This document shows, piece by piece, positions 26,490 to 35,404 of a stretch of DNA of 64,000 nucleotides (the first letter of the stretch is position 1; each line of letters starts with the position of its first letter). The notes under the pieces are model-generated. The model worked only from the letters and a program-made list of their open reading frames with translations. It did no database searches and was not told where the DNA came from. The translations under genes and the position numbers were made by a program. Location of the stretch: positions 1 through 64,000 of the forward strand of contig NZ_JAAIVB010000035.1 in the NCBI RefSeq assembly GCF_010974945.1, given 5' to 3'. Source of the DNA: Noviherbaspirillum galbum. Its GTDB lineage: Bacteria > Pseudomonadota > Gammaproteobacteria > Burkholderiales > Burkholderiaceae_D.

Positions 26490-28064
26490 TCAGGTGATCG
26501 CGCCGATCTGCCAGGGAACGAACTCGTTCTGGCCATAACCGTGCATTTCGCTGCGGCTGTGGCGGCCGGAGGCGGTGTCGAGCATCAGCTGGAACAGTTC
26601 CGCGCCTTTTTCCTGGATGGTGGCCTCGCCGGTGAGGATGGTGCCGCAGTTCAAGTCCATGTCATCCTGCTGGCGCTCCCACAGGGCGTTGTTGGTGGCG
26701 ATCTTCAGCGAGGGAGACGGGGCGCAGCCATAGGCCGAGCCGCGGCCCGTGGTAAAGCAGATGAGGTTGGCGCCGCCTGCCACCTGGCCCGTTGCCGAGA
26801 TCGGGTCGTAGCCCGGGGTATCCATGAACACCAGGCCGCGCGCCCTGACCGGCTCGGCATACTCATATACGTCCACCAGGTTGGTGTTGCCCGCCTTGGC
26901 GATGCCGCCGAGCGATTTTTCGAGAACCGTGGTCAGTCCGCCCGCCTTGTTGCCGGCGGAAGGATTGTTGTTCATCGAGGCGTTGTGGCGATCGCAGTAG
27001 GCTTCCCACCATCGGATGCGTCCGACCAGCTTTTCGCCGACCTCGCGGCTCACCGCCCGCCGCGTCAGAAGGTGCTCGGCGCCGTAGATTTCCGGCGTCT
27101 CGGACAGGATGGCCGTGCCGCCGTGCTTCACCAGCAGGTCCACCGCCGCGCCCAGCGCGGGATTGGCCGAGATGCCGGAATAGCCATCGGAGCCTCCGCA
27201 TTGCAATCCCACGATCAGGTTGCTGGCCGGCACCGGCTGGCGCTTCGCCAGGTTGGCCTCGGCCAGCATGCCGCGCACGATCTCGACGCCATGGGCAACG
27301 GTCTTGGTGGTGCCGCCGGTGTCCTGGATGTTGAAGGTCTTGAGAAAATCCGACTGCGCCAGCCCCTGGCTTTCCACCAGGCGCGCGATCTGGTTGGTTT
27401 CGCAGCCGAGGCCGATGACCAGCACGGCGGCGAAGTTGGGATGGCGGGCGTAGCCGCCCAGCGTGCGCTGCAATAGCGCCAGTCCTTCCCCTTCCGGATC
27501 CACCGCGCAGCCGACGCCATGGGTCAGCGCGACCACGCCATCGACGTTGGGAAAGTCCGCCAGCGCCTCGGGATACAGGTCGCGCCGGAAGCGGTCGGCG
27601 ATGGCGCGCGCCACCGTGGCCGAGCAATTCACCGACGTCAGGATGCCAATGTAGTTGCGGGTGGCGACCCGTCCGTCGGCGCGCACGATGCCCTCGAACG
27701 TGGCCGGCGAATCGGCCGGAACGGTCGGCCTGGCGTCGGCGCAGTAGGCATAGTCGCGGGCGAAGTCACCCATTGCGAGGTTATGCGTATGAACGTGCTC
27801 GCCGGGCTGGATCGCGCGGCTGGCGAAGCCGATGATCTGGCCATAGCGCCTGACCGGCGCGCCGGCTTCGATGGCGCGTACCGCCACCTTGTGGCCGGCG
27901 GGAATGAGCCCGGCCACGCGGACATCCTCGCCGGCCAGCATGGTGCCGCCCACGAGCTGGCTTCGGGCAATGACGACGTCGTCGTCCTGGTGCAGGCGCA
28001 CGGCGCGCGCGGTGTTGGCCGCCGCGGCCGGTGGCGCCGTCATGGTGTGTTCGCTGGGAGGCAT
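26490..28064 (-). CDS. UxaA/GarD-family sugar-acid dehydratase
   Basis: A 524-residue protein with an N-terminal SAF-type domain (residues about 15-100, AIEAGAPVRRYGQIIG) and a C-terminal UxaA domain starting at GIVRADGRVATRNYIGILT. Fe-site-type Cys/His residues occur in SVNCSAT, LTHGVGCAV, GLGCETNQI and LQCGGSDGYSG. The two-domain length matches galactarate dehydratase GarD and fused altronate dehydratase. It would remove water from a hexarate or pentonate and feed the next two enzymes. The start at 28064 follows AAGGA. The exact substrate is open. Confidence 0.85.
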   Translation of the reverse strand: MPPSEHTMTAPPAAAANTARAVRLHQDDDVVIARSQLVGGTMLAGEDVRVAGLIPAGHKVAVRAIEAGAPVRRYGQIIGFASRAIQPGEHVHTHNLAMGDFARDYAYCADARPTVPADSPATFEGIVRADGRVATRNYIGILTSVNCSATVARAIADRFRRDLYPEALADFPNVDGVVALTHGVGCAVDPEGEGLALLQRTLGGYARHPNFAAVLVIGLGCETNQIARLVESQGLAQSDFLKTFNIQDTGGTTKTVAHGVEIVRGMLAEANLAKRQPVPASNLIVGLQCGGSDGYSGISANPALGAAVDLLVKHGGTAILSETPEIYGAEHLLTRRAVSREVGEKLVGRIRWWEAYCDRHNASMNNNPSAGNKAGGLTTVLEKSLGGIAKAGNTNLVDVYEYAEPVRARGLVFMDTPGYDPISATGQVAGGANLICFTTGRGSAYGCAPSPSLKIATNNALWERQQDDMDLNCGTILTGEATIQEKGAELFQLMLDTASGRHSRSEMHGYGQNEFVPWQIGAIT

Positions 28065-28130
28065 GTCTGTCCTTGAATACGCCGGTCTAGACCGGCATGC
28101 GGTTGCTAACGATGCGTTGGATGGCAGGCG

Positions 28131-28925
28131 TCACAGGTCGGCCGGCAGCGCCGTGCCAAAGTATTTCTTGTAGATCTCGCTCAGCTTGCCGTTGGCCATG
28201 TTGGTCTTGACCCAGCCGTCGAGATAAGCCTTGAGCTCGGGTTCGTTCTTGCGCAGGCCGATGCCGAGAGGGAAGGCCTTCATGGCGAATTTCACTTCCA
28301 CGTCGCGCGCCGGATTGTTTTTCTTTACCGCCGGGATCACGCTCATCGCCGCGGCGATGTAATCCTGCTGGCCGGTCGAGACGGCGGTGTTGGTGGTGGC
28401 ATCGTCCTCGTAGCGCACGATGCTCACGCCAGCGATGTCCTTCGTGCCGCGCGTCAGTTCCTGGTCGCTGGTGGTGCCGCGCGTGACGGCGATGGTCTTG
28501 CCGGCCAGGTCGCCGAAGCCGGCGATCTTTTGCTTGGCCGGACCGCCGACCACGACCTGCAGCACGGCGTAGGGGTTCGAGAAGTCGACCACCTTCTTGC
28601 GTTCATCGGTGATGGAGAACGAGGCCATCACCACGTCGGCCTTCTTGGTGAGCAGGAAAGGCACGCGGTTCGGGCCGGACACCGGCACCACCTCGAGCTC
28701 GACGCCCAGGTCCTTGGCCAGCAGCTGGGCGGCTTCGATATCCGATCCGCTCTGCTTGGCCTGCCCGTCGATCATGCCGAAGGGCGGCGCGCCGATGTCG
28801 ACGGCCACGAGGATCTTCTTGCGCTGCTTGATCGCGTCCAGCGCGCCCGAGGCGCTTGCGAAGGACATCGTGCCCATCAAGCCGAGGGCAATCAGGCTGG
28901 TGATGACGGTGCGGCGTGTATTCAT
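28131..28925 (-). CDS. periplasmic substrate-binding protein of a PAAT-type ABC transporter
   Basis: A 264-residue family 3 solute-binding protein. Residues 1-26 form a signal peptide (ending SFASA). The mature part begins ALDAIKQRKKILVAVDIGAPPFGM, with GSDIEAAQLLAKDLGVELE and RVPFLLTKKADVVMASFSITDERK typical of polar amino-acid binders. The ligand is inferred to be a sugar acid because the gene lies within a sugar-acid catabolic operon. It is upstream of the dehydratase genes and downstream of the other transporter genes. Confidence 0.92.
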   Translation of the reverse strand: MNTRRTVITSLIALGLMGTMSFASASGALDAIKQRKKILVAVDIGAPPFGMIDGQAKQSGSDIEAAQLLAKDLGVELEVVPVSGPNRVPFLLTKKADVVMASFSITDERKKVVDFSNPYAVLQVVVGGPAKQKIAGFGDLAGKTIAVTRGTTSDQELTRGTKDIAGVSIVRYEDDATTNTAVSTGQQDYIAAAMSVIPAVKKNNPARDVEVKFAMKAFPLGIGLRKNEPELKAYLDGWVKTNMANGKLSEIYKKYFGTALPADL

Positions 28926-28969
28926 GGTCTCTCTCCTTGTAGATGGCCGGATGGCCGGTCGTTCAATAT

Positions 28970-29698
28970 TCACAATCCACTCGATACGAACTGGTTCAGC
29001 TCGGCGGTCGACGGCTGGCCGAGCATCTCGCCGCCGCCGGATTCCCAGACGATGCCGTGATGCATGAACATGATCTGGTCGGCGACGTTGCGCGCGAACG
29101 CCATTTCATGCGTCACCAGCACCATGGTCATGCCGTCGGCCGCCAGCTTCTCGATGACCTTCAGGACTTCGCCGGTCAGCTCGGGATCCAGCGCCGACGT
29201 CACCTCGTCGAACAGCATGAGCTTGGGTTTCATCGCCAGCGAACGGGCGATCGCCACGCGCTGCTGCTGTCCGCCGGAAAGCTGCTCGGGGTAGGCGGCG
29301 GCCTTGTCCAGCAGGCCCACCTTTCGCAGCACGTCGGCGGCGGTTTCCCTGGCTTCCTGCGCGCCGATGCCATTGACCTTGCGCGGCGCCAGCGTGATGT
29401 TCTCTTCCACCGTCAGGTGCGGAAACAGGTTGTAGCTCTGGAAAACGATCCCCACGTCCTTGCGCAGTCCGTGCAGGTCGACGCCAGGCTGGTGCATGGC
29501 GCGTCCGCATACGTGCAGCTCGCCGCCGTTGATCGTTTCCAGGCCGTTGATGCAGCGCAGGGCCGTGCTTTTGCCGGACCCGCTGCGGCCGATCAGGGCA
29601 ACCACCTGGCCTTGCGTGATCTCGAAGCTCACTCCCTTGAGGATCTGGTTGCTGCCGAAGGACTTGTGCACTTTGTCGAACCGGACGATGCTGTCCAT
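28970..29698 (-). CDS. ABC transporter ATP-binding protein (GlnQ/HisP type)
   Basis: A 242-residue ATPase with Walker A GRSGSGKST, Q-loop near VFQSYNLFPHLTV, signature LSGGQQQRVAIARSL, Walker B LMLFDEVTSALDPEL and the H-loop VTHEM. It energises import together with the two permeases encoded upstream. The layout permease-permease-ATPase-binding protein is that of polar amino-acid uptake systems. Confidence 0.94.
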   Translation of the reverse strand: MDSIVRFDKVHKSFGSNQILKGVSFEITQGQVVALIGRSGSGKSTALRCINGLETINGGELHVCGRAMHQPGVDLHGLRKDVGIVFQSYNLFPHLTVEENITLAPRKVNGIGAQEARETAADVLRKVGLLDKAAAYPEQLSGGQQQRVAIARSLAMKPKLMLFDEVTSALDPELTGEVLKVIEKLAADGMTMVLVTHEMAFARNVADQIMFMHHGIVWESGGGEMLGQPSTAELNQFVSSGL

Positions 29699-29735
29699 GT
29701 GAAGTCTCCTATGAATTGTTTTCCCGGCCGCCTTT

Positions 29736-30380
29736 TCAGCCGCGCTTGTAGCGTTGTTCCATGCGGGCCGCCAGGCGCGACAGCGGGTAGCACATGGCGA
29801 AGTAAACCAGGGCCGCGATGCTGAACACGATGAAGGGTTCGAACGTGGAGTTGTTCACCACGCGCGAAGAATAGGTCAGGTCGAAGAAGCCGATCACCAC
29901 CGCATAGGATGAGTTCTTGACCACCTGCACCAGGAAGCCGACGGTCGGCGGAATGGCGATGCGCCATGCCTGGGGCAGGATCACGTAGACCGCGGTCTGC
30001 ACCGGCGTCAGCGCCAGGCAGTCGGCGGCTTCCCACTGGGTGCGGGGCACGGCCTGGATGCAGCCTTTCCAGATTTCGCCGAGATAGGCGCCGGCGTAGG
30101 CGGTGAGCGCGAGGCCCGCGGCCACCAGCGCAGGCAGGTCGAATCCGGTGGCGCTGATGCCGAAATAAACGATGAACATGATGACCGGCAGCGGCACGCC
30201 CTGCACCACCGAGATGAACACGCCAGCGGCGCGCGACAGCCAAGCCCGCCGGCCGGCGCGTGCCAGCGCAAGCGGCAGGCCGAGCAGCGCGCCGCCGGCG
30301 AAACCCATCATGGACAGCAGGATGGTCCAGCCGGCGCCCTTGAAGATGAACAGCAGGTGATCGAAGGTCAATCCTTGCAT
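29736..30380 (-). CDS. ABC transporter permease (HisMQ type)
   Basis: A 214-residue inner-membrane permease with about five helices. The EAA-loop region reads EAADCLALTPVQTAVYVILPQA, where the ATPase docks. N-terminal ILLSMMGFAGGALLGLPLALAR and GVPLPVIMFIVYF are typical of the HisM/HisQ family. It lies 33 bp after the other permease gene. Confidence 0.92.
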   Translation of the reverse strand: MQGLTFDHLLFIFKGAGWTILLSMMGFAGGALLGLPLALARAGRRAWLSRAAGVFISVVQGVPLPVIMFIVYFGISATGFDLPALVAAGLALTAYAGAYLGEIWKGCIQAVPRTQWEAADCLALTPVQTAVYVILPQAWRIAIPPTVGFLVQVVKNSSYAVVIGFFDLTYSSRVVNNSTFEPFIVFSIAALVYFAMCYPLSRLAARMEQRYKRG

Positions 30381-30413
30381 CGCGTTCTCCTTGATGTCTT
30401 TTCGTTTCTCTGA

Positions 30414-31094
30414 TTACCGGGCGGCGATGCGGCGCCGGCGCGGAAAGGCGATTCTGGCGCCCTGCTCCATGATCAGCCGCAGCAGCCAGGAGAGCACGAG
30501 ATAGACCACCGCGATCACGATGTAGACTTCGAAGCCGCGGAAGGTTTCGGACTGGATGCGGTAGCCCACCGCGGTCAGCTCTTCGGCCGAAATCTGCGAC
30601 ATGATGGACGTGGCCAGCATCATCAGCACGAACTGGCTGATCAGCGAGGGATACATCTTTTCCACTGCCTGGGGAAGGATCACGTGCCAGATCACGCGCC
30701 AGCGCTTGAGTCCGAGGCATTCGGCGGCCTCGAGCTGGCCCTTGGGAATGGATTCCATGCCGGCGCGGATGATCTCGGTGGTGTAGGCGGCAACGTTGAC
30801 CACAAGGGCAAGAATGGCGGCCGTGAAGGCCGGCACCCGCACGTGCAGCGCCGCCAGGCCGAAGAACAGCCAGAACGCCTGGATGACGAGCGGCGTGTTG
30901 CGGATCACGTCCACGTACCATCGCACGCCGGTCTGCATCCAGGACTTGCCGTAAACCCGTGCCACCGCGAGGCCCGCGCCGGCGCCGAACCCCAGCGCGA
31001 TGCTGAGCGCCGACATGCGCACCGTCAGCCAGACGCCATCGAGGATGTCGCGCCAGTTGCTCATGAAGAAGCTGAAATCGAATTCGTAATCCAT
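30414..31094 (-). CDS. ABC transporter permease (HisMQ type)
   Basis: A 226-residue inner-membrane permease paired with the one at 29736. Seen are GVWLTVRMSALSIALGFGAG, RNTPLVIQAFWLFFGL and the EAA loop LEAAECLGLKRWRVIWHVILPQA. The start MDYEFDFSFF at 31094 gives the family length. A longer reading upstream overlaps the FAH-family gene and is not supported. Confidence 0.92.
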   Translation of the reverse strand: MDYEFDFSFFMSNWRDILDGVWLTVRMSALSIALGFGAGAGLAVARVYGKSWMQTGVRWYVDVIRNTPLVIQAFWLFFGLAALHVRVPAFTAAILALVVNVAAYTTEIIRAGMESIPKGQLEAAECLGLKRWRVIWHVILPQAVEKMYPSLISQFVLMMLATSIMSQISAEELTAVGYRIQSETFRGFEVYIVIAVVYLVLSWLLRLIMEQGARIAFPRRRRIAAR

Positions 31095-31162
31095 GTCTTG
31101 TCTCCGCCGCCTGTTTCCGTCATGTTTTGCCGCCCGGTGGGCGCGCTTGCAAAGGGGTATGC

Positions 31163-32164
31163 CTATAATGCCGCCATTTCTCCGGGCCGCATCGCGACCG
31201 CCGCGGTACGGTAGGCATTGCGCAGCGGCGCGCCGAATCCCGCGAGGCTGATTTCGAACACGTCCCCTTCGCGCGTGGCGACGCCGTCCGAAAACGAGGT
31301 CACGGCCGAGCCGAAGAAATGGACGTGCACCGATCCCGGCCGCAGGAACTGCGCATACTTGAAATGGTGGTATTCGAGGTTCTCGATCGAATGGCTCATG
31401 TGCTCGCGGCCGGTGGCGAAGCGCCTTTCCCACAGCAGCCTGTCGCCGCGGAAGATCCGGCTGGTACCGGCGACGCTCGGCGGCAGTTCGCCCACCAGCA
31501 ATTCCGGCCCGAAGGAGCAGTTGCGCAGTTTCGAGTGCGCCAGGTAGAGGTAATTGCGGCGCTCCATCAGGTGGTCGGAAAACTCGTTCCCGCCCGCGAA
31601 TCCGATGCGGTAGGGCTGCCGGTCCGGGCCGATGACGTAGAGCCCGGCAAGCTCGGATTCCTCGCCGGCGTCTTCGGCGAAGGCGGGAATCGAAATGTCT
31701 TGGCCGGGATGGACCAGGATGCCGCCGTCGCCCTTGTAGAACCACTCCGGCTGCGCGCCGACGGCGCCGGCGGGCGGACGGCCGCCCTCCAGGCCGAGGC
31801 GAAACATGCGCATCGAATCGGTCATGGTTTCGGCCGGCATGTGGTCATGGTGCATCGCGTCGCGCAGCGAGGCGCTTGCAAGATGGGTCAGGCCGGTGCC
31901 GCTCACCATGCAGTGCGCCGGGTCATCTTCATGATCCAGCGGCACGAGGATTCGGCATTCGTCGAGAATGGGGGCGTAGGGAAAGCTGGCGCCGACGCCG
32001 CGTGCGCGGATTTCCTGCTCCAGGTTGCGGCCGGCGGCAATCGCGTCAAGTGCGAGGCGGCGCATGGAACGCGCGTCGCGGATGGCTGCCACCCGCTCGC
32101 CGCCGGCGTCGATCATGCCGACGCGGCGTTGTCCATCGAGATCCAAAAACTGAATGAGCCGCAT
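31163..32164 (-). CDS. fumarylacetoacetate hydrolase-family protein (AraD1-like)
   Basis: A 333-residue FAH-superfamily protein, first gene of the sugar-acid operon. The fold region includes PEWFYKGDGGILVHPG, GEESELAGLYVIGPD, and GFAGGNEFSDH, where Glu and Asp residues likely bind a divalent metal. Related proteins occur with pentose and uronate catabolic genes under the name AraD1 and include dehydratases and hydrolases of 2-keto-3-deoxy sugar acids. Its exact reaction is unknown; it may give an alternative step to the DapA-type enzyme. It is divergent from the LysR gene at 32279. Confidence 0.85.
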   Translation of the reverse strand: MRLIQFLDLDGQRRVGMIDAGGERVAAIRDARSMRRLALDAIAAGRNLEQEIRARGVGASFPYAPILDECRILVPLDHEDDPAHCMVSGTGLTHLASASLRDAMHHDHMPAETMTDSMRMFRLGLEGGRPPAGAVGAQPEWFYKGDGGILVHPGQDISIPAFAEDAGEESELAGLYVIGPDRQPYRIGFAGGNEFSDHLMERRNYLYLAHSKLRNCSFGPELLVGELPPSVAGTSRIFRGDRLLWERRFATGREHMSHSIENLEYHHFKYAQFLRPGSVHVHFFGSAVTSFSDGVATREGDVFEISLAGFGAPLRNAYRTAAVAMRPGEMAAL

Positions 32165-32278
32165 GCCTGTCTCCGTGGAAGGCGCCCTCCGGGGCGCTCT
32201 GCATTGCGAAGAACTATACGCAGCGGCCTGGTGTGTGTATATTGAATTGTTTCCATTACGTGATCACTTTTACGACTC

Positions 32279-33214
32279 ATGGAGAAAACCCTCAACACGC
32301 TGATGGCGCGCCTGCGCCTGAAGCAATTGCAGCTCCTGATCGCGCTCGACGATCACAAGTCCCTGCACAAGGCGGCGGGCGTCATGGCGATGACGCAGTC
32401 CGCCGCGAGCAAGGTCTTGCACGAACTCGAAGACATGGTTGGCGTGGCGCTGTTCGAGCGCAGCAAGACAGGCATGATCCCCAACCAGTACGGCCACTCC
32501 CTGATCCGCCACGCGCGCCTCATGGTCACGGGCGTGGGCGCGCTGTGCCAGGACATCGCCGATATCCGCTCGGGCAAGGGCGGCCGCCTCGCCATCGGCA
32601 GCATCATGGGCGCGGTGCCGGATGTAATCGCCCCTATCCTGAACTGGCTGCATTCGCGCCAGCCCGCGCTCACGATCGAAGTCGTCGAAGACACCAGCAA
32701 GAGGCTGCTGGCCTTGTTGGAAGATGGAAAGATCGATCTGATGATCGGCCGCATTGCCGGCATGGACGATCAAGGAAAGTTCCGCTACCAGCCCTTGTGC
32801 GACGAACCGGTTTCGGTGGTGGTTGGCCATGGCCATCCGCCGCTGCGCAAGAAGGAACTGACTCTGCGCGACCTGAAGGATCACCGCTGGGTGGTGTATC
32901 CCTCGCGCATGCCCCTGCATACCCTGCTTGAGCGCGAATTCGATCGCGCCGGCCTTTCCATGCCGGCCAACCACATCGCCACGGCCTCGAGCCTGGTAAC
33001 GATCACCTTGCTGGAGCGCAGCATGGATGCCGCCGCGCTGCTGCCCACCGAAGTCGCCACTTTCTTCGAGAAGCACCGGATCGTGCGCATCCTGCCGATC
33101 CAGCTGCATTCGAAGCAGCAGACCTTCGGCATCGTCACTCGCTCGGGTGGCACCCTGTCGCCGCCGGCGGAACAATTTATCCAGCTGCTGCGGGACCGCA
33201 ACATGGTGCACTGA
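32279..33214 (+). CDS. LysR-family regulator (GbpR-like), likely controls the sugar-acid operon
   Basis: A 311-residue regulator. The helix-turn-helix spans KSLHKAAGVMAMTQSAASKVLHELE, with the FERSKTGMIPNQYG wing typical of the GbpR branch known from sugar metabolism. The effector domain has RLAIGSIMGAVPDVIAPIL and LEDGKIDLMIGRI. It is divergent from the operon at 32164 across a 114-bp region that holds a GTGATCAC palindrome, a possible operator. Confidence 0.9.
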   Translation: MEKTLNTLMARLRLKQLQLLIALDDHKSLHKAAGVMAMTQSAASKVLHELEDMVGVALFERSKTGMIPNQYGHSLIRHARLMVTGVGALCQDIADIRSGKGGRLAIGSIMGAVPDVIAPILNWLHSRQPALTIEVVEDTSKRLLALLEDGKIDLMIGRIAGMDDQGKFRYQPLCDEPVSVVVGHGHPPLRKKELTLRDLKDHRWVVYPSRMPLHTLLEREFDRAGLSMPANHIATASSLVTITLLERSMDAAALLPTEVATFFEKHRIVRILPIQLHSKQQTFGIVTRSGGTLSPPAEQFIQLLRDRNMVH

Positions 33215-33259
33215 CGATGGCGGAGTGGATTGCCCCTGCGGATGCGCGGCCGCGCATGG

Positions 33260-34387
33260 CTAGACGCATTCCACCTTGACCGTGTACCGGCGGGCGCGCT
33301 CCGCGATGGCGACGCCATCCATTTTCCCTTCCGGTTCCGCCTTCCTGTAGTACACCTTCGCCGACTCGAGAAATTCGCGCAGCACCTCCGGCTTGATCGC
33401 GAAGTTGATGTTTTGCGCGAAGTCGCCGATGTAGGGCTCCGCCTTGGCGCTGTTGAGCTTGTAGGCAACCACGCTGACGATGTTTCCCGAGCGGTCGAGC
33501 AGCGGCCCGCCGCTATTGCCGGAATGGACCTGCGCGGAAATCTGGAACGACGCCTGGTCGTTCTCCAGACCCGCGAGGGCATTGACCTGGCCGAAGGTAA
33601 CGACGAGATCCTTGGCAAGAAGGTTGCTCAGGGGATGCCCGGCCGCGATGACGTCTTCTCCAAGCATGGCCTTCGACCGGATGCCCGGTTCAGCCATGCC
33701 CGACAACCCGCTGATCCGCACCACGGCCAGGTCCAGGGCCTTGGAGGATCTCGCCATCACGGCCTCGACCTTCTCGTTTTCATGATGCACGTAGAGCAAA
33801 TTGCATTCGCCCGCGACATGGTAGTTGGTGACGACATAGTTCGTGCCGACGACGAAGCCGCTGCCGTATTTCGGCGTCCTGGAAGACGGCCTGTCACCCG
33901 GTCGTTGACCGGCGCCGGGCGCTTGCGGACGAAGCCAGAATGCATAATCGGCCCGCCCCGCGAAAGCCTCGCCGCAGGCGATGTCGAGTTCCTTGCCATA
34001 CTTGGTTCCCGGGAAGGTCGAGTACAACGGCAGGGTGTCTGGATCGTCGCCGCGAAGCAGTTGTCCGCGCTTTCGGAGGGAACAATCCGCGACGATCACT
34101 TCACGCACTTCGATGCCGCGGAACTTGTCCATGTACCTTGTGCGGTACATGATCCGCTCACCCTTTTTCAGCATGCCGTCGAGATCGATGGCGCGATCGA
34201 CTTCGTTGTAGATTTCCCCGGGCGCGTAGATCCGATAGTTTTCCGCTTTCGCATGAAGCGGCAGGAGCGTGGCGATCGGCATCGCCACGGCGGCAACGAT
34301 TCGAACAATGGCAGTAAATGGTTTGCTGGAAGCGGGCGAAGAAGCGTCCGCCTCGCCAGCCGGTGACGTGATTGGATTGCGCAACAT
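33260..34387 (-). CDS. secreted trypsin-like serine protease
   Basis: A 375-residue protein with a signal-peptide-like segment (hydrophobic residues about 27-46, ending LHAKA) after a long N-terminal region. The protease domain has the His in VVTNYHVAGECN, the Asp in ALDLAVVRI and the Ser in VHSGNSGGPLLD, so the triad is intact. There is no PDZ domain. Before it lies an all-new 150-residue part of unknown fold. The ATG at 34387 has a poor ribosome site, and a GTG at 34429 would add 14 residues. It is convergent with the LysR gene. Target unknown. Confidence 0.8.
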   Translation of the reverse strand: MLRNPITSPAGEADASSPASSKPFTAIVRIVAAVAMPIATLLPLHAKAENYRIYAPGEIYNEVDRAIDLDGMLKKGERIMYRTRYMDKFRGIEVREVIVADCSLRKRGQLLRGDDPDTLPLYSTFPGTKYGKELDIACGEAFAGRADYAFWLRPQAPGAGQRPGDRPSSRTPKYGSGFVVGTNYVVTNYHVAGECNLLYVHHENEKVEAVMARSSKALDLAVVRISGLSGMAEPGIRSKAMLGEDVIAAGHPLSNLLAKDLVVTFGQVNALAGLENDQASFQISAQVHSGNSGGPLLDRSGNIVSVVAYKLNSAKAEPYIGDFAQNINFAIKPEVLREFLESAKVYYRKAEPEGKMDGVAIAERARRYTVKVECV

Positions 34388-34591
34388 GGTTTTTGGATGA
34401 AGAAGATCGGCTGCGCAGTGTTGTGCCACCGTACCGAAAGCTGAATAGATATTAGAAACTTTTAAGCATGGTTTGCAAAAGCGTGGAAGCAGGATGGCGC
34501 TGAAAAATGTTAGAAAGAATTAGGGCGCATTTCCGGAACGGACGCGCCGAGGACGCCACCATTCGTCTCTCATTTTTTCCGGGAAACCATC

Positions 34592-35278
34592 GTGAAACAC
34601 CCTCGCCTGGCATTCATGTTCTTCATCTGCGGCATCCTTTCCGCGTGCGCCACGTCTTATCAAGCCAAGGGGATAACCGGCGGCTTCACCGACTCGAAAA
34701 TCAACGATACGACCTGGCGCGTGCGCTTCGACGGCAACGGCAAGACATCAAGGGACACTGTCTGGAATTACTGGATCTATCGCTGCGCCCAGCTCACCGT
34801 TGAACAGGGCTTCGATTCGATGCTGATTACCAAGTACGTTCCCCAGCAAGGTGGGATGAGTCAGCTGAACATGGCATTTCCGCCGCGCTTCGCCCACGAA
34901 GAAGCGAACACCGATCCCGCGAAGGCCGGTTTTGCGCGAGCGGCCGCATTCGGCGGCCATTCCGCGGGCTTGACCAAGGCCTTCTACGCAGGCTCCGGTT
35001 TCGATGCCGCACAGATGCGGAACGTGAAAAGCGCTGGCAGCTATTCCTACTACTCCATCCCCAGCTACCGGACGATCACCACGTGGCATGCCGATGGCAT
35101 CGTGTACATGTTCAACGATGGCAGCGCGCCGATCCAGGCAAGGTTCTGGTACAAGCCCGCCGTGATCCTGGAAATGCTCAAGCCGTATGTCGAATCCGGG
35201 GGACAGGCCACGCCGCCCCAGCCCGAGGAAATCTTGAACAGGGCGCTGTATAAGTTCTCCGACGGCCTGAGATCGTGA
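34592..35278 (+). CDS. CC0125/CC1285-family lipoprotein
   Basis: A 228-residue lipoprotein with the lipobox GILSAC at residues about 14-19. The following YQAKGITGGFTDSKINDTTW and WRVRFDGNG.TSRDTV are characteristic of a small conserved lipoprotein family of unknown role, in which a Cys in IYRCAQLT is also conserved. The C-terminal half (after about residue 110) is less conserved. It is monocistronic; the 204-bp region upstream is comparatively AT-rich and lies divergent from the protease gene. Confidence 0.82.
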   Translation: MKHPRLAFMFFICGILSACATSYQAKGITGGFTDSKINDTTWRVRFDGNGKTSRDTVWNYWIYRCAQLTVEQGFDSMLITKYVPQQGGMSQLNMAFPPRFAHEEANTDPAKAGFARAAAFGGHSAGLTKAFYAGSGFDAAQMRNVKSAGSYSYYSIPSYRTITTWHADGIVYMFNDGSAPIQARFWYKPAVILEMLKPYVESGGQATPPQPEEILNRALYKFSDGLRS

Positions 35279-35404
35279 CGGTGGCCGCATCTCATGCCAT
35301 GACGCGCCGCGTTCCTTTCCACTTGTCAATCCGTTCGAAAAAGAAGCAACGAAGTAACTCGGCCGCAGTCATACCGTCGTTCCCCTCCTCAAGACAGGCC
35401 CACC

